From Batillaria attramentaria (taxonomy: Eukaryota > Mollusca > Gastropoda > Batillariidae): a stretch of DNA of 64,000 nucleotides. The notes under the pieces were generated by a model. That model made no database searches, was not told the DNA's origin, and worked only from the letters and a program-made list of their open reading frames with translations. The stretch spans positions 139,501 to 203,500 of the forward strand of contig JACVVK020000327.1 of assembly GCA_018292915.2 (NCBI GenBank), read 5' to 3'. Positions 12,803 to 25,316 of the stretch are shown here, in pieces (the first letter of the stretch is position 1; the number at the start of each line of letters is the position of its first letter). The translations under genes and the position numbers were made by a program.

Positions 12803-15800
12803 TCATCGAAAGTCTTGGCAAGCACTGACAAGACATGGGTATGAGAACGGGTAGCCAGTTTCCAGAGTTCTCTTGGGGATCACTTTCTGGCCGTCTAAGA
12901 CGACATGGCTTCTCTCACGCCCGAACACCGCCTTCATGACAAAACCCGGCACAGGAACAACGGACGGTCTCCGCAATACTCTCCCGAATATTCTTGCGAA
13001 CTCAGCACTTGTGACGGCCTCGGGGGCTACACCGTTGAGAATGCCAGACACGTGGTCGTGCATAATGGCATAGGTGACCAGCCCAGCCACATCCTTCACA
13101 TGTATCCACGGAAACCACTGATCTCCTTTCCCGATTCTGCCACCCAGCCCAAGGAGGTAGGGCACGTATAACGACTGAATCATACCTCCGTCTTTGCCAA
13201 GGACCACACCTGAAACGACAAAAACAAAACGGACTGCAAGTAAGAAACCAGTTCAACAGTGGCAGACACAACCTGAAAATACTTCTCATGCCATTTGGAC
13301 TAACCACGCTTCAAGTCCGCTGCACTGACATGAAACTGAAATGATTCCGTATCACCGTCCCCGTAGTGTAGTGGTTAGCACTTCGGACCATGGACCGGGA
13401 GACCCGGGTTCGAGTCCCAGCCGAGGCAAGCGGGATTTTTCCTACGTAGGTCGGGTCCTACCCAGAGCGATGTGTGCTATGGGCCCAGTGGGGAGGCTGT
13501 TGCCACACAGCCGAGCTTCACCCACTTCACGGGTGCGACTTTGGGGGCACTTCCCTTGGTATGACACGTCTTATGATGTGGATGATTACACGGCCGGTAC
13601 CGAAGGTGCCGTAGTTCCCGGGCCTGGTTAATGCCGGGATATTTATGACAGGAAGCGTGAAATGCGGCCCTGTCCCGCAGTCCCAAACCACACGGACCTC
13701 CATCGCATCATCTTACCATCATCTTCATTTCCATCATCATGCATAATAAAAATTGCCCCAGCTTCCGAGCCCTCCGTGGATTCCACCCATGACCTGGGAG
13801 GAACACCACTGGAACTGGCAAAGAGTTGGGGCAGCACAAATAAGAAAAAAAAAATGATTCCGTATCATTCAGTACACTGAAGAACAGGACTGGCGCAAGC
13901 TACCCAAGTATGCATAAAAAGCCCCCACCCACTTCGCAAGACATTTATACCATTACCAATAATCCTTCCAGTTCCATCATCTGTTTGAACTATCGCCAAA
14001 TATCTCTAAAACACCAAAAATGACAACAACGGCAATACTACAGCTACTACTGGTACAACTACTGATAATAACAAAACAATAATAATAATAATAGCAAATG
14101 CAGTGTTCGCTTCGTTTACCGTTAACTGCCGGTATAACATTGGTTGCAATTTAGAAATACATGTACCGCAATAAGAACTGACTGTCTTTCCGTCATTTTG
14201 AGCAGTCCCTTCCTCAGTATCTTTCCGACAAGCTTACCACTTATGAACCTTCTCGTACTCTCCGCTCCTCATCAGAAAAGCTCCCTAAAGTTCCCAAGTT
14301 CAATCTCAAAACTTTCGGTGAGCGCTCTTTCAGGTTCTGTGCCCCCCAGGTATGGAATTCTCTGCCTCCCTCCCTTAGGAAAACCCAGACCCTCCCACAG
14401 TTTAAGTCAAAACTAAAGACTCACCTATTCAAGACAGCATATGATCTGTAGTATCATTACCCCCCCCCCCCCCCCCCCGCACACATACTTAGTGTTTCAT
14501 GTTTCATGTATGCGTGAGAATGTGTGTGTGTAGCGCACTGAGTGCTCTTTGAGCAGACTGTTAGCGCTTTATAAGAGCTATTATTACATGACTACCCGGC
14601 GGAACAGCTTACCGGCTGGTTTTCAACCAGTTATTTACGGCCTCACGCCGCGCAAGCAACACTTGGAGACTGTTTCACGGTTGATTTTCACCTGTACCGG
14701 TTCAACAATACAGGAAAAATCATGAGGGGTGGAGCGTGTTTTCGACAGGAAATGTTATACCGAGTACCAGTGTGGATGATTGATTGCCGACGTATCGTTT
14801 GCGCTTGCGCTCGGCTGACACTGGGTCCGATTAATAATAATAATAATGAGTATTGTATAGGCGCTTTACCCAATTTCATGAATCGGCTCAAAGCGCCGCG
14901 AACTGAACCCAACACGCACGCTCACGTGAATCACACGCATTCTCCCACACACTGGACATAAACACATTACAATCACGTGGTGCCAAGGGTCAGCTCAGCT
15001 ATTTAAATTTCGGAATTTAGAATTGCATTTATTTTTCAGATTTGGTGGGCTGAACATTTCCAAAGCAGAGGGGGAAGCCGGATTATGCGGAGAGAACCCG
15101 CGACGATCGGCCCGAATGGACGGTGGCACATACGAAAAGGAAGAATTCATTGCCCCGGTTTTGGTTTGCTTATTAATTTTGCTCCCTGCAAGACTATGAT
15201 CAGTCATTGTTCCCTGTGCGTATTTGTGCTCACAAAACTTGTACACTGACGCCGGCATAGATTTGAGAACAGCACGTCACACGGGACGCACGTTTTCGCG
15301 GGTCTCGCCGTGACAAACAGTATTTTGCCAAACTCTGTCCCGGAAACGCTATGAACAAAAAACGATCTGAAACTAGGAGTGGACACTTCCAGCATCGCAT
15401 TTCCGCTGAGCTACTGTGCGCAACAGACAGAATCTGATGTAAGGACCCTCCAAATTTACACAAGGACACTCACAATTGTGGAGAGAGGGTCCCAAGTACC
15501 CTGGTATTTCCTTTTTTTTTTTCTTTTTTTTTTTTTTGCTGCCCCAACTCTTTGCCAGCTCCAGTGGTGTTCCTCCCAGGTCATGGGTGGAAACCACGGA
15601 GGACTCGGAAGCTGGGACAATTTTTATTATGCATGATGATGAAGATGAGGATGATAGTAAGATGATGCTATGGAGGTCCATGTGGTTTGGGACTGCGGGA
15701 CAGGGCCGCATTCCACGCTTCCTGTCATAAATATCCCGGCATTAACCAGGCCCGGGAACTACGGCACCTGCGGTGCCGGCCGTGTAATCATCCACATCAT

Positions 15801-17760
15801 ACGACGTGTCATACAAAGGGAAGCACCCCCAAAGTCGCACCCGTGAAGTGGGTGAAGCTCGGCTGCGTGGCAACAGCCTCCCCATTGGGCCCATAGCACG
15901 CCCGCTCTGGGTAGGAGCCGACCTAGGTATGAAAAATCCCGCTTGCCTCGGCTGGGATTCGAACCCGGGTCTCCCGGTCCATGATCCGAAGTGCTAACCA
16001 CTACACTACGGGGGCCGGTACCCTTGTATTTTCAAATCACAGGGAACACTGTATGATCACAGTACAGTAAAAAAAACAAAAACAAAAAAACTAACCACAA
16101 CAACAAAAACAACAAACAACAACAACAAAAAACCGCTGGAGCGATCACTGCTTGAAATTGTTTCTAGGAACTATGTGCTCTGATATACAGTATACATATT
16201 TCAACTGACCACAGCGAATGATGACCTGTCTGACATCCAAGTGATCTGGAAGTTTGGCAGCAGCCTCCCAGTCATGGCACAGCTTGGACATAAAATCATA
16301 ATTTCCTCCTGGGCTGTCCTCGTCGTACACGACATAAGGGTCAGGTCTGTAGAAAGCTGCACAGAACAAACATGGAAAGAGGAAGGATGAAGTAGATTCA
16401 AGTATTTTCTTTGTGCTTGGACTGAGATTGTATGAGATCAGTGGATTTGTTGTGACAGATGTGATGTAATCGTTCAAACTGGAAGTTGTAATTGCTAGAC
16501 ACATACAAACCAGCTCGGGGGGAGCCGGGGTGGTCGAATGGTAGAGCGTTGGACTTCTAATGCTCGGGTCGTGAGTTCGATCCCCGCTGGGGCCAAATAT
16601 TTGTGCTGGCTTTTTCATCGTTGCCCCGTCTTTGATATCACCCTATGTGGTGGAAAAGGACGTTAAACCCCCCAACACCCAAACACCCCACAAACCAGCT
16701 CCGAACAATCTGTGAATTAAAGGTTTAGTCCGTTGTATAAGCACGTGCAGTGCATGTTGAAAAAAAAAAAGGGGGGGGGGGGGGGGTCCGTTAACCCAGA
16801 GAGGGCCCAGCGATTTCCCGCGAGTACGGACAGTGTAGTATAAGATTTATGCAAATGGTGAGGTTCGTGAGAGCTTTACAGGTCACGAATGGGGCTACAT
16901 AAACGAGCGAGCTCGATATCGCACGAACAAAATGGGCCGGGTAGGCCCACGAGATTACTGTGGCGGAATTGAAAACAGGAGCCTGAGCTGAGGACACCAC
17001 TGCACCTTTTTCCTTTTTATATCTTCTTATATACAGAATAGGAACAAAGGCGTCGCTAAAGCCGAAAACATGCGCCCAATCAGGTCAATTGAACTGAAGT
17101 ATTTCCCTTTACTTACTTCCACTTACTTCCCATATTAGATATAATGCACTGCACGTGATACGACCTCACGGAGTAGAGCTTTTAACCTGGATACGTTGGA
17201 AAACTGGTCGGCCCTGGTCGGTTATTGTAGGCGGTTCATTTCTGCCGTTTCGCGGCCTGGTGAACAGTTTTGTGGGCAGGCAGAAAAAACTGGTCGGCCC
17301 TTCACATCCTTCTGCCTGCCCACACAACTGTTCCCCAGGCCGCGAAACGGCAGAAATGAACCGCCTACAATACTAAACCCAGTCAAAGAAAACAAAACAA
17401 AACCTTACCAACACCAGAAAATGAGATAAAGACTTTGGGTGGAAAGTGGGATTGACTGATGGCATCTGCAAGAATCTTGGTGCACTCAATCCTGCTCTCT
17501 CGCACCTGCTGCTTGAAAAGCTCGTTCCACCTGCAAACATGTGCATATTTGTATTTATAGATCTTTTTGTCTCATTAGTTAGGTGAGGAAGACTGAGTTT
17601 GAAAAGCAAATTGCTGTGGGCTTGATTATACGGGGTAAAACACAGGGGCCTGTTGGTGACTCAAACAGATTTTCGAGACCACATTTTCCCAGGCTTGTCC
17701 AAAATTTGCCCAGTCTTTGAAATCACCTCTGTTTAATAGAGCATGGTACATGTACTTAGG

Positions 17761-17832
<72 letters not shown>

Positions 17833-18889
17833 GTGTGTGCGTGTGGGTGTGGGCGTGCGTGTATGTGTGCGTGTTATTGTTGTGATATTACATATTTAAC
17901 TATTGGGACATGTTATATTGTGTATGTGGTTGTCTATTTTTACGCCGCAACCGAATTGCCTCCTCTTGAGGACAATAAAGAATTATTGCATCGAATTGAA
18001 TTGTGGTGATAAAAGACCCTAAAAAAAATTATAAAAAAAAACACCCACCCACCTACCCTCTAACAGACATGATGCACATGTTATGTACAGCAAGTGTAGT
18101 ACCCACCCCCCCACCCCCCCCCCCCCCAAAAAAAAAAAAAGAAAAAAAGACCGGCCCCCTAGTGTAGTGGTTAGCACTTCGGACCATGGACCGGGAGACC
18201 CGGGTTCGAATCCCAGCCGAGACAAGCGGGATTTTTCCTACCTAGGTCGGCTCCTACCCAGAGCGGGTGTGCTATGGACCCAATGGGGAGGCTGTTGCCA
18301 CACAGCCGAGATTCACCCACCTCACGGGTGCGACTTTGGGGGTGCTTCCCTTGGTATGACACGTCTTATGATGTGGATGATTACACGGCCGGCACCGCAG
18401 GTGCCGTAGTTCCCGGGCCTGGTGAACGCCGGGATATTTATGACAGGAAGCGTGGAATGCGGCCCTGTCCCGCAGTCCCAAACCACACGGACCTCCATAG
18501 CATCATCTTACCATCATCCTCATCTCCATCATCCAATGCACTAATAAAAAATATGTCCCAGCCTTCGAGCCCTCCGTGGATTCCACCCATGACCTGGGAG
18601 GAACACCACTGGAGCTGACAAAAAGAGTTGGGGCAGCAAAAAAAAAAAAAAAAAGGCGCAGTTGGAAACAGATTAGCTCACCGTTTTGTGGGATTGAGGA
18701 TGTTCTCTCCTGACAGGCTGACAACCGCATGGTATTCCTCGTCAAACCCCCCATGCCGAAGTTGCGACTGCGGGATGGAAATAGAGACTTGAGATGGGTT
18801 AGGTGACATCCGTGAGATCTAAAAGCCGCTACAGTAAATAATGGAACCAGGTCTCTCTCTCTCTCCTCTCCCCCCCCCCCCCTCAGTTC

Positions 18890-18923
<34 letters not shown>

Positions 18924-18973
18924 CACGTTACCAAAGCCATAAAAGAGAGGTCCTGGATGGTGGGCATGCATGG

Positions 18974-19058
<85 letters not shown>

Positions 19059-19712
19059 TTAGTTAGCCGGTTAGGGCTTAATGCAGCGCAAGAGAGGCCG
19101 GGGGGGGGGGAGGGGGAGAGTGAGGGGGGGGGGGTGTTCGGGAGCTTAACGGAGAGTGTGTGTGTGGGTGGGGGTGGGGGGGGGGTGTTAAAATTTGTAA
19201 GAGCGTGACACCAAATGCACTGATGTTCTGTTTAGCACTCATTACATTTGCCATCAAGGTACCGTTGCAGGTATGATCACTCTTTACAATTATCCTTCAT
19301 TAGTAACCCCGAAGCGGTTCCTGAAAACTTCATTGGATATTATTTTACAAATTGTCACACGGAAGGTGTCAAATGGCTCTCACAGGAAAAAAGTCAGTTT
19401 CTCACCCTGTAGGCAAACACATGCACTGCATGTCAGCACAATACACATTAGCATCATGCATGCACTGACCCATGTGATCCTGTTTTGACCGCCCATCCTT
19501 GACACCCAAAAGACGTTATAGCCATTCTCTGCAAGCATTCTGGTCACGTGCCGACCGATGAATCCGGACCCTCCACCTGCAGGCAGTCACGGGGCTTTAT
19601 ATTCGTGGGAACTAGAATGGGACACATGCTCTGTCTGACAGTGAAAGCATAGGAACGTTGGTACTGATTATTGTACACTGTGGCACAGAAATGATCTTTT
19701 TCTTCTCTGTGT

Positions 19713-19755
<43 letters not shown>

Positions 19756-21647
19756 GGGGCTTAATGTCCTTTTCCACCACATTCGGGTGATATCAAAGTC
19801 AAAGACAGGGCAACGAAGAAAAAAAACAGCACAAATATTTGGCCCCAGCCGGGATTCGAACTCACGACCCGAGCATTAGAATAGAAGTCCAACGATCTAC
19901 CATTCGGCCACCCCGGCTCCCCGTCCGTGGCCAGGGTCAGCATGCTGACCATTACTGACATTATGGGGGTTGCAGAAAAAACAATGGAGGACAAGGGGAG
20001 TGGGTGGGGGGGGGGGGGGGAGAGACTGGCTCTTTAGTGGAGTAGCGACGGTTGGTGCGGTGGCAGAGTTCGCGGCTACCTCCGCCAGGTCGTTCCACTC
20101 ACTCACGCACAGTCTGGGGAAGTATGTTGTTCAGTCTGGCGTCCGTCGGACTAGTACGGAGGACACTTGCCCTTCCAGATCGTTCATGTAGACCAGAAAT
20201 TGACAGGGGCCTAGTACCGATCCTTGTGGTACTCCCAGCATGGCAGGGATGAAATCCGATTTTGATCCTTTGACGACGACGACCCGCTTTCGTCCATGGA
20301 GGAAACTTGAAATCCAGGTATGGGTTGTGTTTCTGATACCTTAGCGATGGAGTTTTCGGACAAGTAGGGAGCGGTTCACCTTGTCGAATGCCTTTGCGAA
20401 GTCCATCACTATGACGGCTGTTTGGTGAGTCACTGATCTCCAGGTTGGACGTGAGCTCATCTGTGAACCCCAGGAGTATGGTCTGACAGGAGCATAGCTT
20501 TCTGGAACCATGCTGGTAGTGGCAGAGGATGATGACACTCTGGCAGGTTTGACGTTCTTCAAGAGGTTCTCCACTCCAGATGAGTTGATGCAGATGTCGT
20601 CCATCGGTGGGTAGATGGAGCTGTCGTCTGGCATAGTGCATTTCTGCTCAAACTCGGCATGGGCCTACCCTCGACCGCTCCTGGCTGCCTTGTTGAACTG
20701 GGAATTCTTTAGCTCAGCCTTGGCTTTGGGATCGATGCCGTGATCAGCCGTCCTTCTTCTTTCAGTGGAGGCATACCCGATGCAGCTGATCAGTCGTTGT
20801 TGCTTCATATACACTCCACTCCCCAATTCTCGAGCGTTTAAGAAACACGTGCCCGTCGGGAGGAAACAAAGTCCTCACAAAAAACAACAACAACAAAACA
20901 AGCAATAAAAACCCCAAACAAATCTGGATGTGGCCACCGTATACACAGTCAAACCACCTTATCCTCAGATCAGTCGCAACAACCTCTGTGCTCTTACGTC
21001 TGTTTTTCGTTTGAAACACACTTTTGAAGACGCGGCGATCCAGAAATGAGGATCCTATTCTCGAACGGTTAAGAAAACGTCCAAAATGAACAAATAATGT
21101 GTATAAATCTTGATATTTTAGTGACACGCTGTCTTGTGTGAACACCAAGCGGACTGCCAGTGAAACCGGCAGCTCAACTGAACGGCTGTTAGGGCGAAAC
21201 TTTGCACCTGCAGTCTTTGTAAAACACACTGAAAACCCTTTCATTTTGCAACTCTGCATAATTATGGCCGTTTGGCCACTGACTGCGGAGGTAATAAGCA
21301 AAAGTTCTGTTTTTATCCAGCTTCAAGTTAAATGCCCATGTCAGTGAATACATCGGATGTGTGGGAAAAAAATAGAGAAAATTATGGCTATTCTGACATA
21401 AAGTCCTTCTCCCAGACTAGTACTAAGTGGTACTACTTTTCCTTTCTGTAATATCGGTTACCGGTATCGTCCTCTACTCCGTCAGTCACCCGGCCGGCGC
21501 GGCTGCAGCCGCCGGCGCGACTATCATTTCACGTTGGCCGCGTCAGAACGGAATTCAATGAAAGCGTAAGCTCAAGAGCATCAGAGGCAATTGCACGCAT
21601 AACAGTGAAACTTTTAACGTGTAATATTTACCTATGAGAACGTTCAT
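12803..21647 (-). CDS. SDR39U1-like epimerase family protein, copy 3 (complete)
   Basis: Complete third paralogue, predicted 294 residues. Minus-strand coding exons are 21632-21647 (MNVLI), 19470-19576, 18682-18767, 17409-17530, 16210-16356 and 12803-13209 (TGA at 12803-12805). Splicing is GT-AG throughout with the same phases as the other copies. The Rossmann motif GGGSGFIGRH, SGENILNP, YDEDSPGGNYDF and PWIHVKDVAGLVTYA are intact. Differences from copy 2 include ISQSHFPPK for ICQAKVPPK in exon 4, and a divergent exon 3 (RHGGFDEEYHAVVSL). The locus is larger than its neighbours (start-codon spacing 11,095 bp), mainly because of SINEs in the introns, a LINE reverse-transcriptase relic in intron 1 (about 20,050-20,640) and a fold-back duplication in intron 3 (17,225-17,370). 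Exon 6 is closest to copy 2 by eye, including the shared terminus DFR. Confidence 0.9.
13354..13853 (+). mobile_element. SINE family A, full length
   Basis: tRNA-like head with perfect B box GGTTCGAGTCC, about 490 bp with an A-rich tail. The target duplication ATGATTCCGTATCA occurs immediately before (about 13,340-13,353) and after (about 13,852-13,865). It sits upstream of exon 6 of SDR copy 3, within intron 5. Confidence 0.85.
14160..14592 (+). mobile_element. 5'-truncated LINE, reverse-transcriptase C-terminus and 3' tail
   Basis: The reading frame at about 14,300-14,450 encodes VWNSLPPSLRK and SKLKTHLFKTAYDL, the typical C-terminal end of many non-LTR (CR1/L2/Jockey-like) reverse transcriptases. 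The 3' tail has TAGCGCACTGAGTGC and GCGCTTTATAAGAGC motifs. A poly-C tract interrupts it at 14,460-14,478. Confidence 0.65.
14832..15150 (-). mobile_element. tRNA-derived SINE family C, head truncated
   Basis: Starts with (TAA)n on the plus strand (its 3' tail), followed by the body motif TGTATAGGCGCTTTACCC and the GGTGGGCTGAACATTTCC block. The tRNA-like head is missing beyond about 15,150. Confidence 0.7.
15508..16018 (-). mobile_element. SINE family A, full length
   Basis: Minus-strand copy with its head at about 16,018 and a T-rich (plus-strand) tail at 15,510-15,538. Flanks repeat an imperfect GTACCCTGGTATTTCC sequence (about 15,494 and 16,018), consistent with a target duplication. It lies in intron 5 of SDR copy 3. 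Confidence 0.8.
16518..16690 (+). mobile_element. SINE family B
   Basis: Near-consensus plus-strand copy in intron 4 of SDR copy 3, with A box GGTCGAATGGTAGAGCG, the TCT anticodon arm, B box GTTCGATCCC and a CCCCAACACCC-type tail. Confidence 0.75.
16720..17150. other. Unassigned part of intron 4, SDR copy 3
   Basis: Starts with a poly-A/poly-G tract (16,761-16,786), followed by about 350 bp of unique sequence with no open frame or repeat match in the window. Nothing else seen. Confidence 0.4.
17225..17370. repeat. Fold-back hairpin in intron 3 of SDR copy 3
   Basis: Two 61-nt arms (17,225-17,285 and 17,310-17,370) are reverse complements with only two mismatches, separated by 24 nt. The right arm is the native sequence: related sequence (TTCTGCCTGCCCACACA) is found at the same place in copies 1 and 2. 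The left arm is an inverted copy. Confidence 0.85.
17764..18003 (+). mobile_element. LINE-like 3' tail with (TG)n
   Basis: A (TG)n tract of about 70 bp, followed by a unique stretch ending in TTGAGGACAATAAAGAATTA and a simple AATTG repeat. This is typical of non-LTR element tails using their own polyadenylation signal. No coding part remains. Similar tails lie at 39,520-39,780 and 44,576-44,715. Confidence 0.45.
18151..18654 (+). mobile_element. SINE family A, full length
   Basis: Head with A/B boxes at 18,151-18,225, a complete body and a poly-A tail at 18,637-18,654. It ends only about 28 bp from the end of exon 3 of SDR copy 3 (18,682), so its A-rich tail lies close to that exon's 5' splice site. 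Confidence 0.8.
19750..19923 (-). mobile_element. SINE family B
   Basis: Minus-strand copy in intron 1 of SDR copy 3, directly after a (TG)n tract (19,716-19,751). It carries the head boxes and body of family B. Confidence 0.75.
20050..20640 (-). pseudogene. LINE reverse-transcriptase relic with internal deletion
   Basis: Minus-strand frames encode reverse-transcriptase motifs DFAKAFDKVNRSLL, GVPQGSVLGP and FLVYMNDL. They jump directly to a C-terminal-type sequence (LNNILPQTVREWNDL) in another frame, so the catalytic Y/FADD block has been deleted. It lies in intron 1 of SDR copy 3 and is not functional. Confidence 0.75.
21485..21525. repeat. GC-rich palindrome inside intron 1 of SDR copy 3
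   Basis: A short, nearly self-complementary run of CCGGCGCGGCTGCAGCCGCC type that is not present at the matching place in copies 1, 2 or 4. It could be a cruciform or a small insertion footprint; nothing more can be said. Confidence 0.35.
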
Positions 21648-23632
21648 CTTGCCTATTCACATTTAGATCTTAGCGGGACAACCTTCTTGTTTGTTCAAGA
21701 GGTCACGGCCATGTGAGGGGGGAGTGACTCTTGCACATTACTATTTGAGATTTTGCTTGTTAGCTCCCTTGAAATCGTGGCGTGGATAGCAACTTGCAGC
21801 CACTGAGATTAATAGCTTTGTGTTTGCAACGAAAACCGCCAACGAATTATAGCCGTCTGCGGGCAGTTCTGGTGTAGTAGCTTTTGAAAAACTACACCCC
21901 ACATTTTGTTTTACATCACCCTTTCGGCTGAAAAAAAATCTTACTGTAGATGGTTGGTTTGGACAGCAACTAGTCGGATTCATCAGACTCAGGAAAGACA
22001 CTTATACATGTAGTTTGTAGTCCTGTATACCAACTAGACAGCAACAAGATGGACCAGACACATAGTCTTGTGTATGTCTATGGATGGACACATTAATTTT
22101 TTGTGAATTTACCGATGTATACTGAATAAGTGTTCCAGTATTTCTGATGTTCTCTTCAGTTGAGCACTGCACACGCACACATTAAGGAGGTTGGTGGGCA
22201 GTAGAGGGTCGCAAAATCTCAATAGCGGTCTTCCCTATTTGCTGGGCCAAGAGACAGAGTCCCATCTTCTGACAAGAATGTGTTGCATGTTTTCCAGGCA
22301 GACCATGTTTTAATTAGTAATCCCAATCCAGACTCTCCTTCCTGCTATAAGGTTGAAAAGAAACTTGATACTAATCAAGCTACCACCAGATGCCAGGGAC
22401 ATCACTTGCGCGGCATGTTTTACTTCCACTGGTCCATGTCTGTCCCACATGAGCAGTAGTTGTCTTTAAGAATGAGGAAGAGAGCTACACATATTGAGAG
22501 GAGAGAAAGACTGTGCTGAGCAGTAAAAATGGGGTCTTGTTGCTACTGTTGCTCGTTTTTTGTGTGTTTGTTTGGGGTTTTTTTTTCGGCCACAACTCTT
22601 TGCCAGCTCCAGTGGTGTTCCTCCCTGGTAATGGGTGGAATCCATGCAGGCCTTGGAAGTTGGGGCAATTTTTATTATGCATGATGATGGAGATGAAGAT
22701 GATGGTAAGATGATGCTATGGAGGTCTGTGTGGTTTCAGACTGTCGGGGACTGACGGACTGACAGGGCCGCATTCCACGCTTCCTGTCATAAATATCCCG
22801 GCATTAACCAGGCCCGGGAACTACGGCACCTGCCGTGCTGGCCGTGTAATCATCCCCATCATAAGATGTCATACCAAGGGAAGCACCCCAAATCGCACCC
22901 GTGAAGTGGGTGAAGCTCGGCTGTGTGGCAACAGCCTCCCCACTGGGCCCATAGCACACCCGCTCTGGGTAGGAGCCGACCTACGTAGGAAAAATTACGC
23001 TTGCCTCGGCTGGGACTCGAACCCAGGGTCTCCCGATCCATACTGCTGTTGTTTCTGTGGCACACATAATTATGTGAAACATCCTCAAACAAATCAACAA
23101 GGACAAGCGAAAAGTCAGACACAGCTTTCATCGCCTTTATTTGTATAATTTTACAATCTATCGTCACTAACGGTCACAAGTTCACGATATCTGGCACCAC
23201 ATTAATCAAGATGACAGTGCTCTACATGTCAGTGATAGTCATAATCTTTATGTCTGGTGTCATCAGTCTCCATACATCTCAAAACTTACGTAACGTCCCA
23301 CATATGCTGGCAGACAGCTTCTGCTCTGTTTACCGCCTGAGTGGAGGCGTCCTCTTTTTTCTTTTTTTAAGATTTCAACCTGCTTGCTACCTGTTCGAGA
23401 TGTTCTTCAAGCTGTGTGGACAAGTCTGAATATCACATCGACTGCCACACTCACAGACTGGCACAGACATAAAAGGCTGACAGCAATAAATGTTACACGT
23501 ACCATGTACAAAAAGTACATGCATACCTGGTATGTGGAGAAAAGCCATCAGTTCTACTTCAGCAAAGCACTTCATCAGGTGATGCTCACCAAAAGCTACA
23601 AGAAACAGTCCCGCACACAAACACGAACCGGC
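21648..23632. other. Spacer between SDR copies 3 and 4
   Basis: Contains the copy-3 5' flank, a truncated SINE-A (22,568-23,040) and a stretch at about 23,305-23,475 that is similar to 41,285-41,495 just upstream of the serine protease. No coding exon was recognised. Confidence 0.45.
22568..23040 (-). mobile_element. SINE family A, head truncated
   Basis: Matches the SINE A body and part of the B-box region, but the tRNA-like head stops at about 23,040 and the A box is missing. Several internal substitutions and a small local duplication near 22,745 suggest an older copy. Confidence 0.7.
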
Positions 23633-25241
23633 CTAACTGCCCGAAACACTGTTAATTGTCAGCATCTGCGACACATCTTTGCATGCACTGGCAAGAGTTG
23701 GAAAAGCGAATGGGTACCCAGTTTCCAGAGTCCTTTTGGGGATCACTTTCTGACCCTCCAAGACAACAATGCCTCTCTCGGGTCCGTACACAGTGTTCAT
23801 GATAAAGCCAGGCATAGGAATGACAGCCGGTCTCCACATGGCGGAGGCGAACGTTTTCGCAAACTGAGCATTTGTCACGGGTTCAGGAGCTACAGCGTTC
23901 AGAATCCCAGACACATGGTCATTCAGAATGGCGTGGGTGACAAGTCCGGCCACATCTGCCACATGTATCCATGGAAGCCACTGTTTCCCGGAGCCAATGG
24001 GGCCACCCAAGCCAAGGAAGAAAGGCCAGTATAACTGCTGAATCATACCTCCATCTCGACCAAGAACCACACCTGAAACAGCAAAGGGGAAAGAAAACAA
24101 GAAAGAAATCAATGAACCGTTAGTTCAATAGTGGTGTACTCTGTCCGATAAAGGCTTCAACACTCCACTCCCTTCCTTCACATTTCCCTTCCTTCACTGA
24201 CTATCATAATGTATTAATTGAAGCTGAACTTGGACAACTGCAGCTTACTCTGCTTCAAGCATGCACGTAAAGACCCCATTCAAAATGGAAGACACTGTGG
24301 ACTGAAAACTATACCCAAGCAGGAAAATATAATTAGGTAAAATTATAAAAGTGGCTTCCGCTGAAAGGGGGGGGGGGGGGGGCTACAGGAGCAGCCCACA
24401 CTGCTCTTACTGGGACAAAAGATACACAAAGTGATTAAAAAAAACTTATACAACAGTTGTTCCACCGTTTGTTTCCATCGCCTAATTCCTCTGATCAGAA
24501 AATACAAAATAACACCGCAATAAATAACAGAAATACTACTACACGTACTACTACTACTACTTATTATTATTGTTATTATCATTATTTAATACAGTTGCGA
24601 TAAGAATCATCCAATGTATTTCTAAAGATCTGTACTCTGACATATATGTACATGTATTCAACTGACCACATCGAAGGATGACTTGTCTGACACCCAAGTC
24701 TGATGGCAGTTTAGCAGCAGCTTCCCAATCAGTGCACAGTTTGGACAGAAAATCGAAATTTCCCCCGGGGCTGCTCTCATCATACTCGATGGAAGGGTCA
24801 GGCTTGTAGAAACCTGTGTGGGACAAACGACTGAACACAATGCAAAAGCAGGAGCACACGGCAGACAAATCAAACCTACAGCAACGTATACTGTTAGTGT
24901 CAGTGAGGATGTAAGTTGAACCCCCCCCCCCCCCAATCCCCTTTCCCTCCACCAGTTCTAACTCTGCCAGCACTAGGCATCACAGCTTCGCAGAGGACAA
25001 GTTTTGTTTTGGAAGAGTTGTGCTTGTGACTGCACCTATACGCTCGAAGCAGTGCATCTTAATAATATGTAGAGCTTTGAGTGCAATAAACTGACGTCTG
25101 CTGACTGTGCATGAACAAGAAATGCAATGGCCAAAAGCTGTCCTAACCAGCTATGACTGCATGGCAATGGCTGATGCTGTGCTTTTTGGTCTGCATTTCT
25201 ACTTCCTTTTCCTCAGTGCCTACCTGAGTGAGGTTGTAGTC

Positions 25242-25316
<75 letters not shown>

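Noticed and set aside
23384..24034. 216-residue plus-strand frame
   Set aside because: It lies antisense to exon 6 of SDR copy 4, whose coding strand is supported by motifs and splice sites.
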